The notes under the pieces are model-generated. The model ran no database searches. It saw only the letters and a list, made by a program, of their open reading frames with translations, and was not told the DNA's origin. The translations under genes were made by a program, and so were the position numbers. Shown here one piece after another: positions 24,899 through 34,500 of a stretch of DNA of 36,154 bases (positions are counted from its first letter, which is position 1; every line of letters starts with the position of its first letter). The stretch is taken from positions 1-36,154 of the forward strand of contig PLMF01000181.1 of the NCBI GenBank assembly GCA_003142355.1, read 5' to 3'. This DNA is from Bryobacterales bacterium (GTDB taxonomy: Bacteria; Acidobacteriota; Terriglobia; Bryobacterales; Bryobacteraceae).

Positions 24899-27800
24899 GT
24901 GCGTCTGAAATTCGCCGTGCTGCTCGTGTTATTGGTGTTTGTGGCCGCCCCGGTTTTTGCGCAAGCTGGCGGAGTGGCGGGTATCTCCGGTGTCGTCCGG
25001 GATCCATCGGGCGCGGTTGTGCCCGCTGCCAAGGTGGTGATCTCGAGCGCGGGGCAAGGCACCCTCCGCACCCTTGAAAGCAATGATGCCGGACTTTTCA
25101 CGGCGCCCGGCCTGGCGCCCGGCTCGGGCTATCAAATCACCGTCACGGCCGCCGGTTTCGCGGCCTATGAGGCGAAAGGCCTGGATTTGCAGGTCGGCCA
25201 GAACCTCAGCTTGAATGTCAATCTGACGGTCGCGACCAGCGCCACCACGGTGGAAATTACGGCCGCCGCTCCGCTGGTGGAAAACACCAAGAGCGACGTC
25301 TCCGGCGTCGTCGACAGCAGGTCCATTCAGGATCTGCCGATCAACGGCCGCCGCGTGGACTCCTTTGTTCTGCTGACGCCGGGCGTGAGCAACGACGGCA
25401 ACTACGGCTTGCTCAGCTTCCGGGGCGTGGCTGGCCAGAACTCGTTCCTGGTGGATGGCACCGACACCACCGAGCAGTTCTTTAACGAAAACGCCGGCCG
25501 CACGCGCATCTCGTCCCAGATCTCGCAGGACGCCGTGCAGGAATTCCAGGTGGTTTCCTCCAACTACTCGGCCGAATACGGCCGCGCCATGGGCGGCATT
25601 GTCAACACCGTGACCAAGAGCGGCACCAATTCGGTACACGGCACCGGCTACTGGTTCTACCGCAGCACCGCGTTCAACGCGCGCGATCCGTTCAGTGCAT
25701 ACGTTCCCTCCGAGAAGCGCCAGCAGATCGGCGGCTCGCTCGGCGGGGCGATCAAGCGGGACAAGCTGTTCTACTTCATCAACGCGGATGTAACGCGGCG
25801 TAATTACCCCATGACGTCCAGCCTCAGCACGACCGCGGTCAATGCCGCGACGCAGACCTGGAACCTTTGCGGCGTCGGCACCTCGACGCAGCCGGCCGCT
25901 ACCCCCGCGCAGTGCGCCGCCATCAACGCGCTGCTGCCGCGCTTCTATGGCCAGATTCCGCGCTCCCTGGGCCAGGAACTCTACTTCGGCAGGTTGGATT
26001 ATCACTTCTCCGACCGCAACTCTTTCAGCGCCAGCTTCAACTTCCTGCACGAGCGTTCGCCCAATGGCATCCAGAGCGCAATCTCCTCCACCACCGGCAC
26101 CGCAATTACCAGCAACGGCGACGACGCCGTTACGGTGCGCAATGGACGGGCAGTGTGGACCACCATCGTGGCTTCCAACTTCGTAAACGAGCTGCGCTTT
26201 GGGATGGCCAGCGACCGCCAGGCCGATACCTTCGACAGCGCGGAACTGGGAGGCGGGCTGGGGTACCTACAGGTCACCGCGAACGGCACCCAGCTCGGGC
26301 CGGCCAACTACCTGCCGCGCATCGAGCCCAGCGAGCTCCGCTTCCAGTTCCAGGACAACGCCACCTGGACCAAGGGCACTCACACCATCAAGTTCGGCGT
26401 CGACATCGCGACCACCGAGGACTACGTCTTTTATATCAGCAACCTCTTCGGGAGCTACTCCTACCAGACGGTCAACGCGTTCGCGCTGGACTACAGCGGC
26501 AATACCACCGGCGCCAAGAACTGGAATAGCTACTCGCAGACGTTCGGCAACCCAGTCGCGGACTACCGCATGAACGACTACGGCTTCTACCTGCAAGACC
26601 AGTGGCGTGTCACTCCGAAGCTGACCGTGAACTACGGCGCGCGCTACGAATACGCGCACTTGCCGCAGCCGGGTGTCTGCAACCAGGATTATCCCCTGAC
26701 GTGCCACATTCCGTCCTCGCCCACCAACCTGATGCCGCGCATCGGCGCCGCCTACCAACTGAACGACAAGACCGTCCTCCAGGCCGGTTATGGAATGTTC
26801 TACGCCCGTTTCCAGGGCGGGACGATCGACGATCTCTTCACCAGCGGCAACGGCAAGGTCCAGACCAGCGTCTCGCTGGCGGCCACGCAGGCGGCGCAAC
26901 TGGCGGCCGGCCCGGTGTTCCCGAATACCCTGACAGCGATTCCGACGGGCGGCAGCGTTTCGGCCGCCAGCATCCAAATGCTGGCTCCCAACCTGAAGAC
27001 GCCCTATTCGGAGCAGGGCAACATCGGGATCCAGCGCCAGCTTATGTCCGATATCTCCATGAACGTTTCCTACATCTGGAGCCGCGGCGTGCAACTGTAC
27101 GGCGTGCGCGATCTCAATATGCCGACCACTACCACGAACTTCACGTACACCATCAACAGTGCGAGCGGCAGCCCGACGGGCACGTACACCGTGCCGGTCA
27201 TGACCGGCAAGCGCCCCGATACCCGCTACGGCACCGTCGCCTATGCCGAAAACGGCGTCAACAGCTATTACAACGGTCTGGCCGTGCAGGTGAACAAGCG
27301 CTTCACCCACGGGCTCCAGGCGCTGGCCTCGTACACCTGGTCGCATGAGATCGACGATGGCCAGAGCTACGGCGAAAGCACCAACAACCTCTGGTTAACC
27401 GGCGCCAGTTACTGGCTGAATAACGGCAACTACAAGGCCGACAAGGGCAGCGGCACGCTCGACCAGCGCCGGCGCTTCGCGCTGTCATGGGTCTGGGCGC
27501 CCACCTTCACGCACCGCACCGACGCCTTCTCCAAGTATGTGGTGAACGGCTGGCAGCTTTCGTCCATCACTACGATGCAGACGGGCTGGCCTTATGGCAG
27601 CTCGATTGTTTATCTGAGCGACACACCGGTCACCGGCATGTTCTCCAACTACAGCCTGAATGGATCGGGCCTCAGTTCCCGCGTGCCGTGGGGGCAGGTG
27701 AACGACTACCGCTACCCCTCGATGTACCGCTCCGACGCACGCCTCAGCAAGATCATTCCGATCACCGAGCGCGCCCGGCTTTATCTGAACTTCGAGGTGT

Positions 27801-27976
27801 TCAACCTTGCGAACACCTGGGCCGCCACCAGCTATGCCAGCAACCGTGCCTATCAGGAGGCCAAAGGCGTGATCACGGCGTCGCCGCAGCTCCTGTATAA
27901 CCCGTCCGGCGCCGCCATGCCCCCCGATGGCACGGAGGCCCGTCGCATGCAGATCAGCGGCCGCTTTGTCTTCTAG
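24899..27976 (+). CDS. TonB-dependent receptor with carboxypeptidase-like N-domain (1 of 3)
   Basis: An outer-membrane protein of 1025 residues of the acidobacterial Oar-like type. A signal peptide (about 1-22, ending VFAQ) is followed by a carboxypeptidase-regulatory beta-sandwich (about 28-110, ISGVVRDPSGAVVPAAKVVI), a plug (about 130-240: LPINGRRVDSFVLLTPGV, NSFLVDGTDTTEQFF, DAVQEFQVVSSNYSAEYG, GGIVNTVTKSGTNSVHG) and a long beta-barrel ending in RFVF, the aromatic end recognised by BAM. It starts with GTG; GGAGG lies 6 bases upstream. Cysteine pairs occur in predicted loops (NLCG...AQCAAIN and GVCNQDYPLTCH). It is closely related to the next gene, so the two look like a tandem duplication. 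The ligand, probably an oligosaccharide, peptide or chelate, is unknown. Confidence 0.9.
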   Translation: MRLKFAVLLVLLVFVAAPVFAQAGGVAGISGVVRDPSGAVVPAAKVVISSAGQGTLRTLESNDAGLFTAPGLAPGSGYQITVTAAGFAAYEAKGLDLQVGQNLSLNVNLTVATSATTVEITAAAPLVENTKSDVSGVVDSRSIQDLPINGRRVDSFVLLTPGVSNDGNYGLLSFRGVAGQNSFLVDGTDTTEQFFNENAGRTRISSQISQDAVQEFQVVSSNYSAEYGRAMGGIVNTVTKSGTNSVHGTGYWFYRSTAFNARDPFSAYVPSEKRQQIGGSLGGAIKRDKLFYFINADVTRRNYPMTSSLSTTAVNAATQTWNLCGVGTSTQPAATPAQCAAINALLPRFYGQIPRSLGQELYFGRLDYHFSDRNSFSASFNFLHERSPNGIQSAISSTTGTAITSNGDDAVTVRNGRAVWTTIVASNFVNELRFGMASDRQADTFDSAELGGGLGYLQVTANGTQLGPANYLPRIEPSELRFQFQDNATWTKGTHTIKFGVDIATTEDYVFYISNLFGSYSYQTVNAFALDYSGNTTGAKNWNSYSQTFGNPVADYRMNDYGFYLQDQWRVTPKLTVNYGARYEYAHLPQPGVCNQDYPLTCHIPSSPTNLMPRIGAAYQLNDKTVLQAGYGMFYARFQGGTIDDLFTSGNGKVQTSVSLAATQAAQLAAGPVFPNTLTAIPTGGSVSAASIQMLAPNLKTPYSEQGNIGIQRQLMSDISMNVSYIWSRGVQLYGVRDLNMPTTTTNFTYTINSASGSPTGTYTVPVMTGKRPDTRYGTVAYAENGVNSYYNGLAVQVNKRFTHGLQALASYTWSHEIDDGQSYGESTNNLWLTGASYWLNNGNYKADKGSGTLDQRRRFALSWVWAPTFTHRTDAFSKYVVNGWQLSSITTMQTGWPYGSSIVYLSDTPVTGMFSNYSLNGSGLSSRVPWGQVNDYRYPSMYRSDARLSKIIPITERARLYLNFEVFNLANTWAATSYASNRAYQEAKGVITASPQLLYNPSGAAMPPDGTEARRMQISGRFVF

Positions 27977-28000
27977 GCTTTCGAACGATATGCAGTGCTG

Positions 28001-28027
28001 GGGGCGGGCGGGCCAGCCGCCTGCCCC
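28001..28027 (+). terminator. GC-rich hairpin after receptor 1
   Basis: An 11-bp stem (28001-28011 with 28017-28027, one G-U pair) of GGGGCGGGCGG with CCGCCTGCCCC and a 5-base loop, 24 bases after the receptor stop. No T run follows. The arms are nearly the same as those at 31418-31449 after receptor 2. Confidence 0.5.
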
Positions 28028-28123
28028 ATTGTTCATCCCGGTATAGCCGTACCGTTACTCTGCTGAACGCGCGGAGTCCACCCGGTTTGTTCTGCATTTG
28101 TAATTCAATTTAAGCCTCCCTTC

Positions 28124-28132
28124 TGGTATCCT
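28124..28132 (+). promoter_or_regulatory. Possible extended -10 promoter of receptor 2
   Basis: TGGTATCCT, with the TGn extension and a 4-of-6 match to the -10 box, 26 bases before the ATG. The short leader would hold the ribosome-binding site AAAGGAG. No good -35 is seen. Confidence 0.35.
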
Positions 28133-28158
28133 GTCCCTTCAGGGAATAAAGGAGACAA

Positions 28159-31100
28159 ATGATGCGTGAATTCAGCCTGTTTCAGAAGTGCGCAGTACTG
28201 TGCACCTCCCTGCTGGTGGTGCTCACGGTTCTAACGGCTCCGGCCTTTGCCCAGGCGACGGCCGCCTTCGGAACCGTTTCGGGAACCGTACTGGATGCGT
28301 CGGGCGCCCCCGTGCCGGGCGCAAAAGTCGCTGTTTCCAATTCCTCGCTGGGCCTCAACCGCGAGTTGACCACGACGGACGGTGGAATTTTTGTCGCGCC
28401 CGCGCTGGTCCCCGGTGAAGGGTACAAGGTAACAGTCGGCAAAGAAGGCTTCGCCTCGTATGCCACCGCCGAGTTCGGAGTTCACGTGGGGGAGACCGTG
28501 AACTTGAAGGTAGCTCTGGCCGTCGGCACTGTCACGCAGACGGTGGACGTGGTCGGCGCGGCGCCGGTGGTGGACGACGTCAAGACCGAAGTGTCTCAAG
28601 TGGTGGGCAACGCCATGATCATGGACCTGCCCATCAACGGCCGCCGCGTGGACGGCTTCGTCCAGCTCACGGCCGCGGTCGCCAAAGACGCCGACTTCGG
28701 GCTGGTCTCATTCCGCGGCATGGCCGGCGGGAACAGCTTCCTGATCGACGGCATCGACACCACCAATCAGTACTACAACGAGAACGCCGGCCGCACCCGT
28801 GTCGGCTCGCAGTTCTCGCAGGACGCGGTGCAGGAATTCCAGGTGCTTTCCTCGTCCTACGCGGCGGAGTTCGGCCGCGCCTCCGGCGGCGTCGTCAACA
28901 CCATTACCAAGAGCGGAGCCAATGACTTCCACGGCACGTTTTTCTGGTTCTTCCGCAACCGCACGCTCAACGCGCGCGATCCCACCGCCACCGGAGCCGC
29001 CGCCATCAATCCTCCCGAAGTGCGCCATATCCTGGGCGGCACCTTCGGCGGACCCATCAAGAAGGACAAGCTGTTCTTCTTCTTCGACACGGAAGCCCAA
29101 CGGCGTAATTTTCCCCTGGTCAGCAGCGTGATCAACTCTTCGGTCAACCAGGCGACGCAGAGCTGGATCGGTTGCGCAGCCCCGGCGACGGCGGCACAAT
29201 GCTCGGCCATCAACGCCCTGCTGCCGCGGATGTTCGGCACCGTGCCCCGCAACGGCAATCAGTTGCTGGGTCTGCTGAAGTTGGACTATCGGCCCGATTC
29301 GCGCAATTCCCTTACCGTGGACATGAACTATCTGAAGTGGTTCTCCGTGAACGGCATCCAAACCGGTATCTCGAATACTTCCGGGGGGGCGGTGGGGAAC
29401 AACGGGGACGATTCCGTGCGCGATCGCATCGGCAGGGCCTCGTGGACGTTCATCGCCACCAATACCATGGTGAACGAGTTGCGTTTCGGATGGTTTAAGG
29501 ACCGCCAGGCCGACGACTACAACCTCGATCTCCAGAAGGGCTATCCCATCGGGAATGTCAGCCTCTCGGTCGCCGGCGTAAGCACTCTGGGCGGCTACAA
29601 CATCCTGCCGCGCATCCTTCCCAGCGAGAATCGCTACCAGTTCGTCGATAACCTCTCCTGGGTCACCGGCCGGCACGCCTTCAAGTTCGGCGTCGATATC
29701 GCCAGGACCGAGGACTTCGTGAACTACTTGAGCAACCGTTTCGGCAGCTTCACATACTCCAACGTGACCACCTTCGCGCAGGATTACACCAGCCCGACGC
29801 CTGGCGCCAGCCACTACTCCGGCTACAGCCAGGTTTTCGGCAACCCCATTGTGGATATGCAGATCGGCGATATGGGTTTCTATGCGCAGGACACCTGGAA
29901 GATCAGCAACCGCCTGACCGCCAATTATGGCCTGCGCTACGAACGCGCTGTGCTGCCGCAGCCGGCCATCACCAATCCCAATTATTCGCAGACCGGCAAG
30001 ATCCCCGAGACCACCAAGGACTTCGCGCCGCGCCTCGGTCTGGCCTACTCGCTGAACGATAAGACCGTGCTGCGCGCCGGGTACGGGCTGTTTTACGCGC
30101 GGTACACCTCCTCCCAGAACTTCAACTTCTTCACGTACAACGACGTTTACACGCAGAGCCTGAGCATTACCAGCGCCACCTCGGCGGGCGCCCCGGTTTA
30201 CCCGTTCCCCCTGGCCAGCCCGGCCGGCGCGCTGGCGTCCAACCGTTCGATCACCTTTCCCGCAACAGACATGCGGAATCCCTATACGCAACAGTGGAAC
30301 GTCGGCATCGAACGGGCGCTTACCAGCAAGACCACCTTGACCGCTTCCTACCTCAATAGCCGCGGGAAGCGACTCTTCACCGTCCGCGACATCAACATCG
30401 GTCCGCTCAGTTCGCAGGTGTACAACTTCACCATCCTGGACGCCAGCTACAAGCCCACCGGACAGGTCTACGGCACGCCGATTTACCTCCTCGCCAATCG
30501 CATCGATACCCGGTATGGCCACATCAACCAGGTAGAGAATGGCGGCAAGCAGTGGTACGACGGTCTGGCGGTGCAGTTGAACCAACGGTTCACGGGGATC
30601 TTCTCCGGAACCATTGCTTACACCTGGTCCCACGAGCTGGACGAGGACCAGGGGGCCGGCAGCGGCGCCTACGCCTTCAGCTCACCCAACGGGCTCTACA
30701 ACGGCGCGTACAGCTATGACAAAGCGAACGGCAACCTGGACCAGCGGCACCGGTTCGTGGGCACGTTTATCCTACGGCCCAGGTTTGTGAAGAGCAACAG
30801 CCCGTTGGCCAGGATCTTTATCAATGGCTGGGAGTGGAACGGCTTGCTGACTCTGGCCAGCGGCCGTCCGGCTTACGAATCGATCAGCTACTCCTCGACC
30901 ACCAACGTGTCCAACCTGCTGGCATTCACCGGCAGCCTCAACGGACTGGGGAGTTACGACAGCCGCGTGCCCTGGCTACCCAACAACCCGTTGAGCATCG
31001 ACCCCGTCACCCGTTTTGATACGCGTCTCGCCAAGTCGTTTCGCATCCGGGAAAAAATGTCCCTTAGCCTCCTGTTCGAGGTATTCAACCTGACCAATAC

Positions 31101-31308
31101 GGTCAGCACAACCGGCGTGATCTCCTCGGGCTTCACGGCAGCCAATACGGGGACGGCGACGGCGCCCAACTTCGTGGTGGCCCCGTGCGCTGCCGCCACC
31201 GGAACCACTTGTGCTCCGACGACGCCGGGGCTCCGTTCCGCTACCGCCGGCTTCCCGGACGGCACCAACGCCCGGCGGGCCGAGGCTGGCCTGCGTTTCG
31301 TGTTCTAG
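28159..31308 (+). CDS. TonB-dependent receptor with carboxypeptidase-like N-domain (2 of 3)
   Basis: A 1049-residue outer-membrane receptor. The signal peptide ends in APAFAQ. The regulatory sandwich (GTVSGTVLDASGAPVPGAKV) is followed by a plug with LPINGRRVDGFVQLTAAV, NSFLIDGIDTTNQYYN, DAVQEFQVLSSSYAAEFG and GGVVNTITKSGANDFHG, and a barrel ending in LRFVF. AAAGGAG precedes ATGATG; either ATG may be used (28159 or 28162). Plug and early barrel are very like receptor 1, while later loops differ. It has a cysteine pair in the same place as its neighbours (GCAAPATAAQC) and another near the end (PCAAATGTTC). Its stop is followed after one base by copy B of the 104-bp element. Confidence 0.9.
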   Translation: MMREFSLFQKCAVLCTSLLVVLTVLTAPAFAQATAAFGTVSGTVLDASGAPVPGAKVAVSNSSLGLNRELTTTDGGIFVAPALVPGEGYKVTVGKEGFASYATAEFGVHVGETVNLKVALAVGTVTQTVDVVGAAPVVDDVKTEVSQVVGNAMIMDLPINGRRVDGFVQLTAAVAKDADFGLVSFRGMAGGNSFLIDGIDTTNQYYNENAGRTRVGSQFSQDAVQEFQVLSSSYAAEFGRASGGVVNTITKSGANDFHGTFFWFFRNRTLNARDPTATGAAAINPPEVRHILGGTFGGPIKKDKLFFFFDTEAQRRNFPLVSSVINSSVNQATQSWIGCAAPATAAQCSAINALLPRMFGTVPRNGNQLLGLLKLDYRPDSRNSLTVDMNYLKWFSVNGIQTGISNTSGGAVGNNGDDSVRDRIGRASWTFIATNTMVNELRFGWFKDRQADDYNLDLQKGYPIGNVSLSVAGVSTLGGYNILPRILPSENRYQFVDNLSWVTGRHAFKFGVDIARTEDFVNYLSNRFGSFTYSNVTTFAQDYTSPTPGASHYSGYSQVFGNPIVDMQIGDMGFYAQDTWKISNRLTANYGLRYERAVLPQPAITNPNYSQTGKIPETTKDFAPRLGLAYSLNDKTVLRAGYGLFYARYTSSQNFNFFTYNDVYTQSLSITSATSAGAPVYPFPLASPAGALASNRSITFPATDMRNPYTQQWNVGIERALTSKTTLTASYLNSRGKRLFTVRDINIGPLSSQVYNFTILDASYKPTGQVYGTPIYLLANRIDTRYGHINQVENGGKQWYDGLAVQLNQRFTGIFSGTIAYTWSHELDEDQGAGSGAYAFSSPNGLYNGAYSYDKANGNLDQRHRFVGTFILRPRFVKSNSPLARIFINGWEWNGLLTLASGRPAYESISYSSTTNVSNLLAFTGSLNGLGSYDSRVPWLPNNPLSIDPVTRFDTRLAKSFRIREKMSLSLLFEVFNLTNTVSTTGVISSGFTAANTGTATAPNFVVAPCAAATGTTCAPTTPGLRSATAGFPDGTNARRAEAGLRFVF

Positions 31309-31309
31309 G

Positions 31310-31413
31310 GTGGGGCGGGCCCCCTGGCCCGCGGCCGACCCCCTGGCCGGCCTGCTCCAACGCAAGAAGAGCCGGACCAGGGGGTCCGGCGCGGACGAGG
31401 GCGTCCGCCCCAC
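31310..31413. repeat. 104-bp five-stem intergenic element, copy B
   Basis: Same length and stem plan as 19642-19745 with no insertions or deletions. I count 8 differences: three in the 19-base linker, one in each of two loops, and three in the second hairpin. There GGCCGACC pairs with GGCCGGCC; one T-A pair of copy A has become C-G, and one A-T has become an A-C mismatch. It begins one base after the stop of receptor 2, with the same G-rich end nearest the gene. Confidence 0.85.
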
Positions 31414-31417
31414 GTGG

Positions 31418-31449
31418 GGCAGGCGGACCCGGGGGGCGCCCCGCCTGCC
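31418..31449 (+). terminator. GC-rich hairpin after receptor 2
   Basis: A perfect 9-bp stem GGCAGGCGG/CCGCCTGCC (31418-31426 with 31441-31449) with a 14-base loop directly follows the 104-bp element. It matches the arms of the hairpin at 28001-28027. A weak T-rich stretch begins 11 bases later. Confidence 0.5.
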
Positions 31450-31578
31450 AGGCAGTGTAATTTTGTTACTATTGATGCTAATAGGGATCTTTTGAATTTG
31501 ACGTCCGGCACGCCCGGGGACCCCCGCGCTGCCGGCCGCAACACGTTTTTGACTCGCTTGAATTTAGAGGAGACATTG

Positions 31579-34500
31579 ATGCGCCAAACAAGCTTGATCG
31601 TTCTTTCCCTGCTGGCCTTGCTGGTCGTCGTCGCAGGCCCGGCTTTTCCCCAACTCGCCGGTTCCGCCACCATCGCCGGCACCCTGACCGACCCGTCCGG
31701 GGCGTTCGTGCCGGGGGCGTCCGTGACCATCCGTAACGCGGACACCTCCATCGAGCGCAAAATCGAAACCAACGAAGCCGGAATTTATTCCGCTCCGTTC
31801 CTCCCGCCGGGCCATTACGAAGTGCACGCCAGCAAAGCCGGATTCGCCGCGGTCGTGCGCAAGGACCTGACACTTCAGATCGGCCAGACGCTCTCGGTCA
31901 ACTTCTCGATGACCGTACAGGCGACGCAAACGGAGATGACGGTCACGGGCCAGGCAGACGTGGTCGACACCGAGAAAACCGAAAACTCGCAGGTCATCAG
32001 CGAAGGCTCCGTGGACCACCTGCCCATCGCCGGCCGGCGCTGGGATGCCTTCGTGCTGCTGACCCCCAACGTCACCACCGATGGCACCAGCGGCATGGTC
32101 TCCTATCGCGGCGTCTCCGGCCTGTACAACAGCAACACCGTGGATGGCGCCAACAACAACCAGGCGTTCTTCTCGGAAGCCCGCGGGCGCGCCAACAGCG
32201 GCGCCTATGTCTATAGCATGGACTCCATCAAGGAATATCAGGTGAGCGCCAGCAATTACAGCGCGGAACTGGGGCAAGCCGCGGGCGGCGTGGTGAACGC
32301 CGTCACCAAATCCGGCGCCAACTCCCTCCACGGCGACTTGTTCTACTACCTACGCTACCCCACCTGGAACGCGCTGGATGCCTACCCGAAGTCGCGCGGC
32401 ACTTACAGCCAGCCCATCCACCAATGGCAGCAGTTCGGCTTTAGCGTCGGCGGGCCGATCGTCAAGGACAAACTGTTTTACTTCGGCACCTACGATGGTT
32501 CGCGTAAAGTCAACCCGGTCGCGTATACCAGCAGCGTCTACAGTCCCAGCGTGTCCGCGCTTGCCTGCCCCGCGCAAGTGAGCGCCTCGCAGTGCGCCGC
32601 CGCCAACGCCTTCCTGTTCGGACAGCAGGGCAACTTCCCCCGCGCCACCAACCAGGACGTCGGCTTCGGGAGGCTCGATTATCAGGCTAACGCGAGCAAC
32701 CACCTCAGCACGGCTTTCGATTTCATGAATTATCGGGCGCCCAATGCCTATAGCACGGCGCCTTCCTACAACAACAGCTCCGTGAGCACCAACGGAAGGT
32801 ACATCTTCCACGAGCGCATCTTTGTGGCCAACTGGGATTCCACCCTCTCCAGCTCGGCCGTCAACAATCTGCGTTTCCAGTGGGGCCGCGACCTGGAAGC
32901 CGCCGGGTCCAATGGGACGGCGCCGTACGTGAACCTCTCCGGCCTGATGACCTACGGCGAGAACTACGCTCTGCCGCGCACCGCCGAACCGGATGAGCAC
33001 CGCATACAGGTTTCGGACACCTTCTCCAAGGTCTACGGCCGCCACACGTTGAAGACTGGCGTGGATTTCAACTTCATCCACGAGCTGATGATCAACTTGT
33101 ACAACGGCACCGGCCAGTATGGTTACAGCGGAACGGCGCTGCAAGTGTTCCAGAACTGGACGCTCGACACGTTCGGAATCAACACTGGCGACGGCCTGAC
33201 AGGCAGGCACTTTACCAGCTTCACGCAGGTCAACGACCCGGTGACGCACGTCGGCAGGGACGATTTTCACAACAACGACTACGCCGCGTTTTTCGAGGAC
33301 AGTTGGAAGGCGAGCTCCAAGCTGACGCTGAACATGGGCCTGCGCTATGACGTCTCTACGATCCCGCAGCCGCCGATGCCGAACACGCTGACTTCGCTCA
33401 CCACGCTGTACACTTCCACCATCCACATCCCCAAGGACCAGTTCGCGCCGCGTCTCGGCGCCGCCTGGCAGATCACGCCGAAGACCGTCCTGCGCATCGG
33501 TTACGGCCTTTTCTTCGCCAAGACCACCAACACTACCTACTACGCCACGCGCGCGGAAAACGGCGTGATTCAGCAAAGTTTCAGTTGCTCATCGCCCAGC
33601 GCTTGCCCCGCCCTGAATTTCCCCAACGTGATCTTCGCCCCTCCCGGCCCGACGCCGGCTGCGCCGTTCGCCGGCGCCCTGACGCCGCAGGTGGTCGCTT
33701 TCACTCCTCCCTCCGCCACCCAGGTTACGCGCGGCATGTCCCCCGACTGGGTCAATCCGCGGACGCATGAGGGCGAAGTCACCGTCGAACGCGCGTTGCC
33801 GGGCGCGTTGAGCGCCTCCATCGGTTACGTGGTGAGCCGGAGCTTGCATTTGCCGATCTTCTGGGATGCCAACCTGGCCCCCTCCACCACCACCAAAACC
33901 TACGACATCCTGAACTCCAGCGGCGCCACCACGCAGACCTACGCCGTTCCCTACTACACCAGCCGCATCAACACCAATACCGGCGAAGTGTTCATCGGCA
34001 CCAGCGATGTCAATGCCTGGTACAACTCCATGGTCATCACTCTGCGCCGGCCCATGCGCCATGGCCTGGAATTCACCGCGAACTACACCTTGAGCAAGGC
34101 GTTCGACGGTGCCCAGGCGGCCGGAAACTTCGGCACGTTCAATGGCACCGATTATCCCGTCGATCCCTACAATCGCAAGCTGGAATACGGGCTTTCCGAT
34201 CTCGACCAGCGCCAGCGGTTTGTGGCCAACGCGGTGTGGATGCCCTCGGCCAAGGGTGTCGCCAATCAGGCCGCCAAGATGATTCTCGATGGCTGGGCGT
34301 TCTCCACCATCGTGACCATGGGCACCGGCCAGCCGGTAACGCCGTATATCACCGGCGCCCCACAACCGCTGGATGGCGGCGTGAGTGGCGGCGTAGCTTA
34401 CGCCGGCGCTACCAACGGCCGCGCCGGCTGGCTGCCGCGAAATTCGTCCACTGCTCCCGGTTTCCACAATGTGGACTTCCGGATCGGACGGCAGTTCGCG

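Noticed and set aside
28708..30633. Minus-strand frame opposite receptor 2
   Set aside because: Antisense shadow of a well-supported outer-membrane receptor.
31310..31413. The 104-bp element as a tRNA or CRISPR repeat
   Set aside because: No anticodon arm, TPsiC sequence or CCA-like end, and no regular spaced direct repeats; two distant copies only.
31414..31578. N-terminal extension of receptor 3 into the repeats
   Set aside because: It starts inside a hairpin repeat and lacks a ribosome-binding site; the signal peptide begins at 31579.
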